NCBI RefSeq assembly: GCF_947179165.1
Contig: NC_077237.1
Location: 59,230,023-59,294,022, forward strand
Length of the DNA: 64,000 bases
Direction of reading: 5' to 3'
From: Solanum dulcamara
Lineage: Eukaryota > Streptophyta > Magnoliopsida > Solanales > Solanaceae
Shown here: positions 11,359 to 21,329 of the stretch, piece by piece
Numbering within the stretch: position 1 is the first letter of the stretch
Layout of the letters: every line of letters starts with the position of its first letter
Notes under the pieces: model-generated
Told to the model about the DNA's origin: nothing
What the model saw: only the letters and a program-made list of their open reading frames with translations
Databases searched by the model: none
Position numbers and translations under genes: made by a program

Positions 11359-12802
11359 GACGGCTTGGGAGAAAAATAAGGTAAGTCCCGATTTCGTTCC
11401 GTAAATTAATTATATAGCATATACCACGATGATATGGAAGTATTAGTAGTATAAAATTAGAGTTTGGTGCAGCAAAAACGGACAGCAAGCTGCCACGACG
11501 TTACAGCACGCTGAAAAAACGTTCCGAGGCGCGATTTTGGCGAGTTCTAGCCAATTTCGGGAAAGGTAAGTTCTTCCCCTCTAATTTGATGTTTATGATT
11601 TTAAATTATGGTGTATTACACACCTTAGGAGCTGCTGGAAGTTGGGGAAAAGGTTTGAAAAGTTCGGCGTTCGAAATAAACTAAATTGGAGTCGCTAGAA
11701 GTGAATTGTCATCAAAATAAAGTGTCGTTCTTGTGAGTTGCTGCTGCAGGGGTGTGGCTTGTTGTTGCAGGGCCTGAATATGTCCTAATGTGGGTTAGGG
11801 TGCTGTTGGTTGAATCCACACGACCCCTCGTTGCGTATAATGAAAGGCGTTACAAAATAAAGGCTAGACGCCCTATTGTGCTACCGTATTTTTGAATAAG
11901 TCGTTTGGAGTTTATGTTGTATATTGTTAGTGTGAATTGCTGCAGGTTGTTATTGTTGGTTGGATGTAGGTCTTAGGGACCTAATTGGAAATTCGGATAG
12001 GGCATATTATAGGGGAAATGCTGCCCGATTTTCGTTAACGCTTTAACTAGTTAGGGAACTAGTCGAGAAGGCAAGCAAGGAGATGAGTTCTACAAATACT
12101 CGTGTGTAGCCTAAGGTGCTGGAAAGCCAAGGATTGTTAATACTCGTATTGCTTTTATGTTACTTAGGTTTAAAGGAAGACGAGATGAATGGGATAAAAA
12201 GTAACCCGTAACAGGTATGTAAAGCTATTCCTTCTTTTAGCATGTTTTGGTATAAGTATGTAAAGCTAATGTTTCTTTCTTTTGGCATGTTTTGGCATAC
12301 GTATGTAAGGCTTATACGTTCTTTTAGTATTTCTTTGACATAAGTATATAAAGCTAATATTCCTTTTCAGCATGGATTTTAAGAAACAAGTATATAACTT
12401 CATATGATTTTAAAGAAGTTCATGTTCGTAAAGCCGCTAGAATGGCCGACTTCTCGACTTCCAAAAGATATTTTGTTATGCCTTGATATGTGTATATGAT
12501 TCCCAAAAGTTCTATTTTGATGTAACCCATAGTAACTTTCAAAAGGTACTTGATATGATCCTTGTCTAGATTTTGAATGATAGCTTATTTTGATTATTCC
12601 ATCGAGTCTCAAATATGATTTAAATTGCATTTGGTTTCTCACTACTCCACTCGTGGATGCCTCAATGCTTCTTTCACCGAGCCCGGGCCATGTTTTGTTA
12701 TCGTGCGTACTTCTCTGCATTGTTCGCCGTGCCCCGATGTGAGGGGGCAGGTACGACCTGTACATGGGTTTGATTTGTGGAGTTATGATGTGCCATGTAC
12801 AC

Positions 12803-12850
12803 CTATGATATGATATGATTTGATATGACCATCTGATATGATATGATCTG
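12803..12850. repeat. GATAT-rich simple repeat in LTR A
   Basis: Overlapping TGATATGATATGAT units with a few substitutions. A counterpart on the other strand occurs at about 44455-44500 in the related solo LTR, so it is part of the ancestral LTR, not a recent expansion. Confidence 0.75.
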
Positions 12851-13081
12851 TTACGGAGATATTCCCTACTCTGGAGTTATGATGTGTTGTGGCGCCAGTG
12901 ATGGGGCGGCGACCACATTTTGTATTTGTTCACCGAGTCCCATAATGGGACCAGATATGACATATGTTTCTCTGCATACATTATCTGTGGTTATGAAAAG
13001 CATTTTGGTATTCTGGATAGTTTTCTCATTTTTGCACATTCTGTTTTGGTAATGGCTTTACTAGTTACAGTCCATGCTTTA

Positions 13082-13150
13082 TATACTCAGTACATATATC
13101 GTACTGACCCCCCATTCCCTGGGGGGCTGCATTTCATGCTCGCAGGTACA
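13082..13150 (+). promoter_or_regulatory. LTR 3'-end module: AGTAC block plus hairpin (solo LTR A)
   Basis: TACTCAGTACATATATCGTACTGA-type sequence (13083-13107) is followed by a hairpin with stem CCCCCC (13108-13113) and GGGGGG (13121-13126), then TGCATTTCATGC and GCAGGTACA. The related LTRs at 31741-31790 and 44182-44225 keep the layout while stem and loop sequence differ. A role in RNA 3'-end formation or packaging is inferred from position near the LTR end; it was not shown. Confidence 0.55.
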
Positions 13151-13672
13151 TATGTTCATTTTGGAAGTCTGCCGGCTTAGGGTTTCCACTCAGCGATGTT
13201 GGGAGCGCTCCACTATTACGGAGCCTAACTTTTTATGCTGGTCGTTTGATATGTATATATTTATTTTTCTAGGGGTACGACGGGGGCCCTGTCCCGCCAT
13301 ATGTTGTTGTTACCATTCTTAGAGGTCTGTAGACATATATGTGTGGGTTGTTTAGGAGTTTATTTCGGTGATGCCTATGTGATATATTGTAAAAGCGATT
13401 ATGTTATGGCAGCCTTATCGGCTGGCTTTCCCATTCATTACATGATGCAAATGAAAGAGGCCACACGTGTATGAATATTTTATCACCCACTGGGTTCATG
13501 TGTTTGGTTCCTATATCTAGGAGACTATATGAACATGAAAAAGTTTTAACCCATTGAGGTTTTTGTGAGTAGTATCACGTTATACATAGTTCAATTTGAC
13601 TGTAGTCGACAGTTACGTAAACGGGGGTCCAGGTTGGGCCCCAGTCGCGGCCCACGTGGTTGGGTCGTGACA

Positions 13673-14680
13673 ATCAGGATACATATTATCAAAATGTTTC
13701 CATGCTTCTCCGTCAGATAGATGTGACAAAACACCCAGCGGCCTTCTATATTCACAGTGCCATCTCATATGTGGGCCAGACCTCATCGATGCATACAACC
13801 TCTTTAATCTGAGAATAAATGGTAAATAATGCATTGCCTTAATTGGGACCATCTTTCCAGCAGGAGTCCTCTTATAACGAGCTTGTCCACAAAACTTACA
13901 ATTTTCTAATTCACTATCAGTCTTGTAGAATAGCATGCAGCCATTAACATAACAATGAATTCTATCATACGACAATCCTAACTTGAAAATCAATCTCTTT
14001 GCTTGATAAAAGTTCTTAGGTATGTTAAACTTAGGATTAACAAGTTCGCCCAAAAGATCAACCATTGAGTCTATAACCGCATGAGGAACACTCCAATCTG
14101 ATTTAATATTCATTAACCTGACTGCAACTGACAAAGCAGAATGCAGACTCCCTTCACATAGTGGACGACTAGCCTCTTCTAAATGTTGATAGAAACGTCT
14201 TTCTTCTTCATTAGGAGTTTCATCAAAATATTGTTCGGGTTCCATCCCACCTTGAACCCCGAATGCATCATTAACCATTTCATGAACTCTATCATGTTGA
14301 AATATATAATGTTGAACTCTAGCATGTAGAAACCTATCATGTTCAACCCTAATTTGACCATGTGGTGCAAGCATATTACATTCATCCACGGGCAGCAAAT
14401 TATAAAATATATTATTCAATCCATCTATTTCTCCATGATCAACCCATATAAAATATCTAGGCTTAAATCCATTACCATACAAATGAACCATAACTATATC
14501 TGGATTAAAAAATTTCAAGCACCTACATTCACGACAAGGACACCTAACCAATCCATTTTGCTTAAAAACATCAAGTGTCATGGCATGATCGATAAAACTT
14601 CTTACACCGTCCATAAATTCAGGTTTCAAACCACCACCAACTTCATAATGCATGTTATACATCCACAAACGATGATCCAC
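13673..14680 (-). pseudogene. TNP2 CACTA transposase, N-terminal third
   Basis: From ATG at 14680, 336 codons are open without a stop. The N-terminus MDHRLWMYNMHYEVGGGL, then FMDGVRSFIDHA and CPCRECRCLKFF is the transposase-associated domain of CACTA proteins. The Transposase_21 part follows with RLMNIKSDWSVPHAVIDSM, LVNPKFNIPKNFYQAKRL, GLSYDRIHCYVNGCMLFY and ENCKFCGQARYKRTPAGKM. The gene is cut at 13673, after DNMYPD, by the solo LTR; the adjoining codons in the longer open frame belong to the LTR. The protein resumes at 9135. The intact state of this exon compared with the decayed gypsy genes around it suggests that the CACTA element was younger than most neighbours when it was interrupted. 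Confidence 0.85.
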
Positions 14681-14734
14681 CTAAAAATTTACATATATTC
14701 AAGCTTAATTAGTTCATAAAGACTACAATTCATC

Positions 14735-15260
14735 GATACTACAACTGTCATTAATTCAAGTTATAATTAATTAATTCATATAATAATTCAGTTCAAGTTA
14801 TAATTAATTAATTCATGTAATAATTAAGTTCAAGCTCTACTTAATTCAAATTGTAATTAATTTAAGTTATAATTAATTCAAGTTATAATTAATTAATTCA
14901 TATAATAATTAATTCAAGTTATAATTAAGTTCAAGTTCTAATTAATTCAAGTTATAATTAAGTTCAAGTCCGAATTAATTCAAGTTATAATTAAGTTCAA
15001 GTTCTAATTAATTCAAGTTATAATTAACTTTAAGTTCTAATTAATTCAAGTTATAATTAAGTTCATATTCTAATTAATTCAAGTTATAATTAATTAATTC
15101 ATATAATAATTAAGTTCAAGTTCTAATTAATTCAAGTTATAATTAAGTTCATATTCTAATTAATTCAAGTTATCATTAATTTCATGTTCTAATTAATTCA
15201 AGTTATAATTAATTTCAATTTCTAATTAATTCAAGTTATAATTAATTCAAGTAAAAATTA
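14735..15260. repeat. AT-rich tandem repeat, about 33-bp period
   Basis: The array is built from variants of TAATTAATTCAAGTTA and TAATTAAGTTCAAGTTC, about 15 units with period near 33 bp and frequent shorter forms. It lies directly upstream of the TNP2 start codon, inside the CACTA element, in what should be its 5' leader or promoter side. Confidence 0.85.
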
Positions 15261-15873
15261 AGTTTCAAACCTCATGACATTCAAGTTGAAGTTATAAATT
15301 AAAATATCTTAAAATTCAAGTATCTAAGTTATTCAAACTAGATATAAAGTTTAAAGAGTTCAAAATTTATACAAACCTAAACAATTTCTAAGTTTAATTT
15401 CAAAAGTCCTAAAGTTCAACTTCATGACTTTAAATATCTAACTCTACTTAGCTTAATTAGTTCTAAAGTCTAAAGATTTCAAATATTATACAAACCTAAA
15501 GTTCAAAATTAGTATCTAAGTTATTCTAATTATAAGTTCTAAATTAAAGTCCTATATATAATTCAAGTATCCAATTTCCAATATTTTTCTAAGTTTCAAA
15601 CTTCAAAATTTCCTATATTCATGTATCTAAGTTATTCTAAAGTTCAACATTAGCTTAATTAGTTCAAAAGAAAGTTTAACCTCAACAAGATTTCTAAAGT
15701 AAACAAAAATTTCAACTTCAAAGTTCTAATTAAGTTCAACTTCTAAATTTAAATATCCTAAAATTCAATTATCTAAATTATTCTAATTATAAGTTCTAAA
15801 GTCCTAAAACTCAAGCCTCTAATTAAGTTTCAATATTTTTCTTTAAGTTTCAAACTTTAAAACTTCCTAAGTT
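15261..15873. other. AT-rich CACTA leader sequence, degenerate TTCAAGT repeats
   Basis: No gene. Words such as TTCAAGT, TCTAAGTT and AAAGTTC recur irregularly, as if the tandem array upstream of TNP2 once extended further and has decayed. Confidence 0.5.
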
Positions 15874-16145
15874 ACAATCCAATATACAAATAAACTACAA
15901 CAAACTAAATGAAATAAACTAATTAAGTAACTACTAAATCACAAATTACTATCCAATTTATAATCTAATTCAAAAGACTCAAATCTAACTTAAAGCTTAA
16001 AATCAAAACTGTAACTACATTCACTAATTTTACAATCCAATATACAAATAAACTACAACAAACTAAATGGCATAAACTAATTAACTAACTAACATCACAA
16101 ATTACTAAAAAAATTACAATCTAATTCAACAACTCAAATCTAACT
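15874..16145. repeat. two direct repeats of about 158 bp
   Basis: ACAATCCAATATACAAATAA followed by ACTACAACAAACTAAATG begins at 15874 and again at 16032. The downstream parts (ATAAACTAATTAA, ATCACAAATTACTA, ACTCAAATCTAACTT) also recur in order. This is the right edge of the CACTA element as preserved. Confidence 0.75.
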
Positions 16146-16440
16146 TTAGATAGGCGGGTGTGCAAATCACGTATTAGGATAGAAAGATAGTAAGTGGTGG
16201 AATGTTGTCTTGCTTTTTGAGGGTTTAGGCTTGTTGGTGTTTGTCGTTGTACTAGCCGTATTTTTGAAGTTCTTGCTTTTGATATCTATCATCATTTGTT
16301 GCTTGTTATGTTTCATTTATCACACTATTTTGTGGTTATTGTTCCTTTTGAATAGGTTTAGCATTGTTTTTCTTATGAGTTACAATATTTTCTCCATTAT
16401 TATCTTTTTTATACTTGGATAGTGTAAATTGTGCGGTACG
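16146..16440 (+). mobile_element. RTE-type LINE, right half (ORF end plus 3' UTR)
   Basis: Residues DRRVCKSRIRIER followed by TAG (16149-16190) are the extreme C-terminus of an RTE LINE protein, comparable to LDKRVWRLRIRG at 420-456. A pyrimidine-rich 3' UTR follows (CTTGTTGGTGTTTGTCGTTG and so on). It continues the LINE half at 3570-3803 across the CACTA insertion. No TS-type tail is visible, so this belongs to another RTE subfamily or the end is lost. Confidence 0.7.
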
Positions 16441-16962
16441 CGCGATTTTTATTAAATTTAGTTGATAAAAAAGTTACAATTAAAATATAAAATTTAGGAT
16501 ATACATATGCAAAATATAAAAAAACAACTGATCAAACGTAAAAGAAAAAATGCATATAAAAAAGTGTCACATAATTCTCGAGGAGCAATCCTTTCATAGG
16601 AAAGAGAAGCTATACCTTCATCTTATAGGAAAAAAGAATATGTAACATAAGTCTTGTAGCCTGTCCTTGCTGCGTATACTTTGTCCACAAATAATTTAAT
16701 TATTAAGCATAAATAATTGTTATTTAGTTAATATATATAGAGGTAATTTATAATAAGAGACACAGTTGGTCTCAAGAATTAGAGAATTTTGGTCAAACAG
16801 AAGGCAATCTTAAAAATAAAAGTGGCAATTAGAGGAAGATTAGAAACCAAAGAAAATAATTACTTGTAATTTTAAAATAAACCACAAAAAGCTAATGTGA
16901 TCATACAAATTTATACCATAAGAAAATGAAAGTCCAGAAATTGATATAACAACAAAATTAAA
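16441..16962. other. AT-rich spacer, nothing recognised
   Basis: No coding pattern, repeat unit or RNA gene was recognised here. Confidence 0.5.
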
Positions 16963-18487
16963 AGGCGAAACCCATCAGTGGCCCCTTAAAGTTGACACCA
17001 ACTTTCACTTAGACATCTAAATCAGGAGATGTTCATTTTAGATACCTTATGTAAGGATCGAATGTGTGATCTTGATACTTTTTAAATAATCTGTTGTTGG
17101 ACTCAAGCGCGTGTATTACAATTTTGTCCACATGGATTAGTTGACCAATTATATCATGCCAACTCTGTCTTCTTTACACATCATATTAGCTTTAAATTTA
17201 AATGCTCAAAAGTTGATCTTCAACTCCATTTTCTCTTCAATTCAAAAACCCATCTTCTTCAGTTTACCGATCAAAACCCTAGGTAAGAATATGAAAGTTC
17301 AATCTTTCTTGTTTTTCATTCAATTCTTAGTTAGTACTAACTGTTATGTTGCCAATTTCCAGGTTTAAAGGTTGAAATCAAGTGTTGGAGATTGCAAGGG
17401 TGAACTTCAATCCAGGCTTTTTGACATTTCTATCAACTACTTCTTGTGTTTGCATGTTTCATTTGTTGAAGAAGAAGGTGTATGTTCTGGTTGTTTCCAC
17501 TCTCCTTTAGCATTTTTAACTAGTTTTTTTTTGGAAATAACTAAACAATCATCCATAAAGATTTGGGAAATACAAGAATTGTGCAAGGAGAAGTTATGAT
17601 TGTATGTGGGTAGGACCATTTGTTATAAGGCAAAGCTAATGATTCTTAGAGAATCTATGGGTGACTGGAATATGGAATTTGCAAGATTATGTGATTATGC
17701 TGAGGTTATAACACAGACCAATCCTGATAGTTCTATTTTTTATGAATGGATAGAGAAACTGCACCAGAAAATAATTTGTTTGTATACTTCTATATGTGCT
17801 TGGATGCATTGAAAAGGGAGTGGAAGGAAGGATGTAGAAGAATAATAGGATTTGATGGATGTTTCTTAAAGGGTGCTTTCAAGGGTGAACTTCTAGTAGC
17901 AGTTGGCAAGAATGGAAACAATCAGATATTTCCTATAGCCTGGATAGTTGTAGATAAGAAAACTAAGCATAGTTGGAGTTTTTTTTATCTATTACTTGAA
18001 AGAGGACTTGCAGTTGGGTACTGGATAGGGTCTTACTGTGATGAAAGATATGCAAAAGGTAATTACCTATTACATTTGCTAAAGCTATTAAATTATCTAT
18101 TAAGTATTGAATTGCATTTTGTTTTCTTTGCAGGGTTTTCATGCAGCTGTTGATGAACTGCTACCAAATGCTAAAGTTAGAAGGTGTGCTAGACATATTT
18201 GGTCTAATTGGAATCAAACCTAGAAGGGAGAGTAAAGGAGAAAACAATTTTGCAGATGTTCAAAAGTAAGTTTTGAAGTGAAGTTCAAGGATGAGCTTCA
18301 TAAAATGAGTAAACTTGGTAAGGATATTTGTGCTGACTTAATGCATTATCCAAAAGTGTCATGGGTTAGGGCATTCTTTCAAGAGCATTTCAAATGTGAT
18401 GTAGTTGAAAATAACATGTGTAAGACCTTTAACTCATGAATCATATCATGTAGACACAAATATATAATAACCATGTTGGAGGAAATC
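16963..18487 (+). mobile_element. Mutator-like element (MULE), 5' part, with transposase remnant
   Basis: The segment opens with GGCGAAACCCATCAGTGGCC, then CCTTAAAGTTGACACC and TTTCACTTAGACATCTAAA, a pattern common at plant MULE termini. A broken transposase follows: GRTICYKAKLMILRESMGDW (17605-17664), then after a frameshift ENNLFVYFYMCLDALKREW, CRRIIGFDGCFLKGAFKGEL and GNNQIFPIAWIVVDKKTKHSW (17760-17975). A GT...AG intron fits 18059-18133. After it come GFHAAVDELLPNAKVRRCAR, YPKVSWVRAFFQEHFKCDVV and HKYIITMLEEI, up to 18487. This is the normal order of a plant MuDR-type DDE transposase. The copy has several frameshifts and stops. It ends where copia sequence begins; the zinc-finger end and second terminus are missing. 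Confidence 0.8.
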
Positions 18488-19385
18488 TTCTTAAAAAGAA
18501 GATTTTATACTCTTCGAATGGTAGAGTCCATGTCAATTACTGAACACATCAATAATTTGAATACTCTGTTTTCACAACTTACAACAATGGGTTGCAAAAT
18601 ATAGGGGACTGAACGTGCGAAGCTTCTACTTAAAAGTCTGCCTGACTCGTATGATCAACTCATTATCAACCTGACGAACAATACAGACAGTCTAGTTTTC
18701 GATGAAATTGCAGCCGCTGTCTTGGAAGAAGAAAATTGGCACAAAAATAAGAAAGACAGACAAGCAAGTTCACAGCAAGATGAAGCTTTGATGATGGTGA
18801 GAGGAAGACCAATGGAATGTGGCCCCAGTGGGAGTCACAATCATGGAAGATCTCAATCAAGAAGTTAGAAGAATATCAAGTGCTACAACTGTGGCAAGAA
18901 AGGGCACTTCAAGAAAGATTATCGGCTCGAAAAGAAGAGTGAACACCCTGAGCCATCAAATGCTCAAGGGAATGTTGCATGTACCTCGGATGATGGAGAT
19001 ATTTTATGTAGTGAGGCAATATCAAATAATGAAGGCAGAAAACATTTCACTGATGTCTGGATCATGGACACAGGAGCAACATGGCACATGACTTCCCGGA
19101 GAGAATGGTTCCATCAATATAATCTTATCTCAAGAGGGTCTGTGTTCATGGGAAATGATCATGCTTTGGATGTTATTTGTATTGGGTCAATCAAAATAAA
19201 GATATATGATGGTACGGTACGCACCATCCAGAAGGTACGATATGTAAAAGACTTAAAGAAGAATTTATTGTCTTTGGGACAATTAGATGATAGTGGATGT
19301 TCATATAAGACTCATGGTGGAGTCATAAAAATATCCAAAGGAGTGCTTGTAGTGATGAAAGCGGAAAGAGTCACATCAATGCTAG
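18488..19385 (+). pseudogene. Ty1/copia gag-protease fragment
   Basis: The reading starts in mid-gag with FLKRRFYTLRMVESMSITEH and INNLNTLFSQLTTMGCKI, then ERAKLLLKSLPDSYDQLIIN. A CCHC zinc knuckle follows (KCYNCGKKGHFKKDY, about 18870-18915) in which the last Cys is replaced by Tyr. The aspartic protease begins with WIMDTGATWHMTSRREWF, with the catalytic DTGA present (19060-19110). Next come VRYVKDLKKNLLSLGQLDDSG and GVIKISKGVLVVMKAERV (18-20 residue blocks that precede copia integrase). Two stops lie in the gag part. No integrase, RT or LTR is present: the sequence is bounded left by the MULE and right by minus-strand gypsy pol. The lineage resembles Tnt1/Retrofit-like elements; this is by eye. 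Confidence 0.8.
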
Positions 19386-20850
19386 GCACACAACCGACCT
19401 TGATAACGGAGTACACCATCTCCCCGTTAGGAGAAAGCCTCAATGGCTTTTTTGGCAACCACATTCTTTAACTCAACTAACACTAGATCATGTTCATGTT
19501 TGACCTTCACATCCACCTTAAGAGACAATTCCAAACCATTATGCACAAGAATGCCTCCATCATTAGAATCAACCAAACGCGCACCTAAACATTCCAATTT
19601 CTGAACATCCTTAACCAATTCTTTCTTACCTTCTTCAACATGTGCAACACTACTCATAGACAACCTACTTAGTGCACTGGCAACCACATTAACTTTACCC
19701 GGATGGTACAACACGCTCATATCGTAGTTCTTCAGCAATTCAAGCCATCTTCTTTGTTGAAGGTTCAAGTTTTTTTTCTTAAACACATATTGTAAACTCT
19801 TATGATCAGTGAACACATCCACATAGACACCATAAAGATTGTGCCTCAAAATCTTCAAAGCAAGCACAACCGCCGCTAGCTCTAAGTTATGAGTTGGATA
19901 ATTCTTTTTATGCACCTTAAGTTTCCTCGAAGCATAGGCTATAACCTTACCATGTTGCATCAAAACACAACCAAGACCAGCTCTTGAAGCATCACAATAC
20001 ATAACAAAACCATCGGACCCTTCCGGCAAGGTCAAAATAGGAGTTGTAGTGAGACGATCTCTCAACTCTTGGAAACTCTTCTCACAAGCTTCCGACCATT
20101 GAAACTTCACCTTCTTTTGGGTCAACTTAGTAAAAGGTGGCAAAATTGATGAAAACCCTTCTACAAACCTTCTATAATATCCGGCTATGCCCAAGAAACT
20201 TCTAATATTCGAAGAGGACAACAGTCTAGGCCAATTCTTAACTGCCTTGGTTTTCTTAGGATTAACTATAATCTTTTCACTGGACACAATGTAACCAAGA
20301 AACGCCACTCCCCTTATCCATAACTCACACTTATTGAACTTGGAAAATAATTGCTTGTCCCTTAGAGTTTGCAACACAATCCTCAAGTGATTAGCATGCT
20401 CCTCTTCATTCCGAGAGTAAACCAAAATGTCATCAATCAACACAATTACAAACATGTCCAAATATTGTTTGAACACCTTATTTATCAAGTCCATGAATGC
20501 CGTGGGGGCATTGGTCAAACCAAACGATATAACTAAGAACTCTTAATGGCCATACGTTGTTCAAAATGCTGTCTTGGGAATATCACACTCCCTTACCCTT
20601 AGTTGGTGATAATTGGAACGTAGATCAATCTTAGAGAAATAACTTTCCCCTTGCAATTGGTTAGACAAATGATTTATTCTTGTAATTGAATATTTATTCT
20701 TGATGGTTACTTTGTTCAATTGTTGATAGTCAATACACATATGTAGTGAACCATCCTTCTTTCTAACAAACAAAATGGGAGCACCCCATAGGGTATACTT
20801 GGTCTAATGAAACCTTTGTTTAAAAAGTCTTTCAATTGATCCTTAAACAC
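19386..20850 (-). pseudogene. gypsy pol: reverse transcriptase and RNase H (element G2)
   Basis: In order on the minus strand: [13 protein letters not shown] (20830), [20 protein letters not shown] and [12 protein letters not shown] (20770-20590), [18 protein letters not shown] (20530-20475), then the polymerase catalytic loop [20 protein letters not shown] with the DD pair intact (20445-20400). The RT thumb/RNase H junction is [17 protein letters not shown]; RNase H follows with [20 protein letters not shown] (19995-19940), [20 protein letters not shown] and [10 protein letters not shown]. The last part, [17 protein letters not shown], precedes the integrase linker ending near IEAFS. Two stops, TGA and TAA, interrupt the stretch around 20550; the TGA falls where a CGA arginine codon is usual. 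About 80 residues between protease and RT are missing compared with the element at 38203-42110. Confidence 0.88.
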
Positions 20851-20865
20851 ATAATTACTACCCTT

Positions 20866-21304
20866 TCATTCTAGGACCGGCTCAATAGGAGATTGAAACT
20901 TAACCACTAGAGTTCTATAATCAACAGAAGCATAACATGAATGTAACCAATCCATACCAAGGATAACATCAAAATTGGTCATCTCAAGATCAATTAAATC
21001 ACATAGAGTAACTTTATGAAAAACCAAAACAGGACAACTTCTATAGACTCTTTTGGCCATAACTGACTCACCTACGAGAGTATAGACAGAAAAAGGCTCT
21101 AACAATATTTTGGGGGTAACATAAAAATCTCATGGCCACATAAGGAGTAACAAAATACAAATTTACACCCGAATCAAGTAAGGCATAAACATCATAGTGA
21201 AAGACTTGTAACATACCAGTAACAACATTGGGAGTCCCCTCCACCTCTTGCCTACCATGAAGAGCATAAAACCAATTATTGCGTTGACCATTTTTTAGTT
21301 GCAC
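20866..21304 (-). pseudogene. gypsy aspartic protease (element G2)
   Basis: Minus-strand frames give VTGMLQVFHYDVYALLDSGV with the catalytic triad D-S-G (21230-21165), then FVTPYVAMRF. After a frameshift come FSVYTLVGESVMAKRVYR, CPVLVFHKVTLCDLIDLEM, FDVILGMDWLHSCYASVDY and RTLVVKFQSPIEPVLE. This matches the pepsin-like retroviral protease of plant chromoviruses, which cuts the Gag-Pol polyprotein. One frameshift near 21100 disables it. Confidence 0.8.
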
Positions 21305-21329
21305 TTGAGCACCTTGAGAAACTTGGCCT

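Larger units (their letters stand above)
9136..13672 (+). mobile_element. Ty3/gypsy solo LTR (family A) inserted in TNP2
   Basis: The left edge TATTACACCCCGCAC matches the family start TGTTATACCCCG seen at 30297 and TGTTACACCCC seen on the minus strand at 46534, with TG mutated to TA. The right edge ends GGGTCGTGACA. Perfect 5-bp target duplications ATCAG lie at 9131-9135 and 13673-13677. No internal gag or pol is present, only LTR sequence plus one nested LTR piece (9530-11358), so this is a solo LTR of about 2.7 kb of own sequence, produced by LTR-LTR recombination. Two relatives are in the window, at 30297-32215 and 43773-46534. It interrupts TNP2 directly after residues DNMYPD. Confidence 0.88.
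3804..16145 (-). mobile_element. CACTA (En/Spm-type) DNA transposon, right terminus lost
   Basis: The left end reads CACTACTAAAAAACTGTC and is preceded by TTA, the size of a CACTA target duplication (3 bp). Next comes a subterminal zone of repeated AGCGACGGAC motifs in both orientations. Both genes expected of the superfamily lie on the minus strand: a TNPA/PTTA-like gene (4502-6351) and a TNP2 transposase (6440-14680). Without the 4.5-kb solo LTR inserted in TNP2 the element is about 7.8 kb. At the right side I find no TAGTG terminus or AGCGACGGAC repeats; sequence passes directly into the host LINE at about 16146, so that terminus has been deleted and the element cannot be mobile. Confidence 0.88.

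Noticed and set aside
12400..13322. Several overlapping open frames in the solo LTR
   Set aside because: They fall in non-coding LTR sequence, lack any family motif and are not kept in the related LTRs at 30297 and 43773.
14339..14719. Plus-strand open frame of 126 codons
   Set aside because: It is the antisense shadow of the TNP2 exon, which has clear protein motifs on the minus strand.
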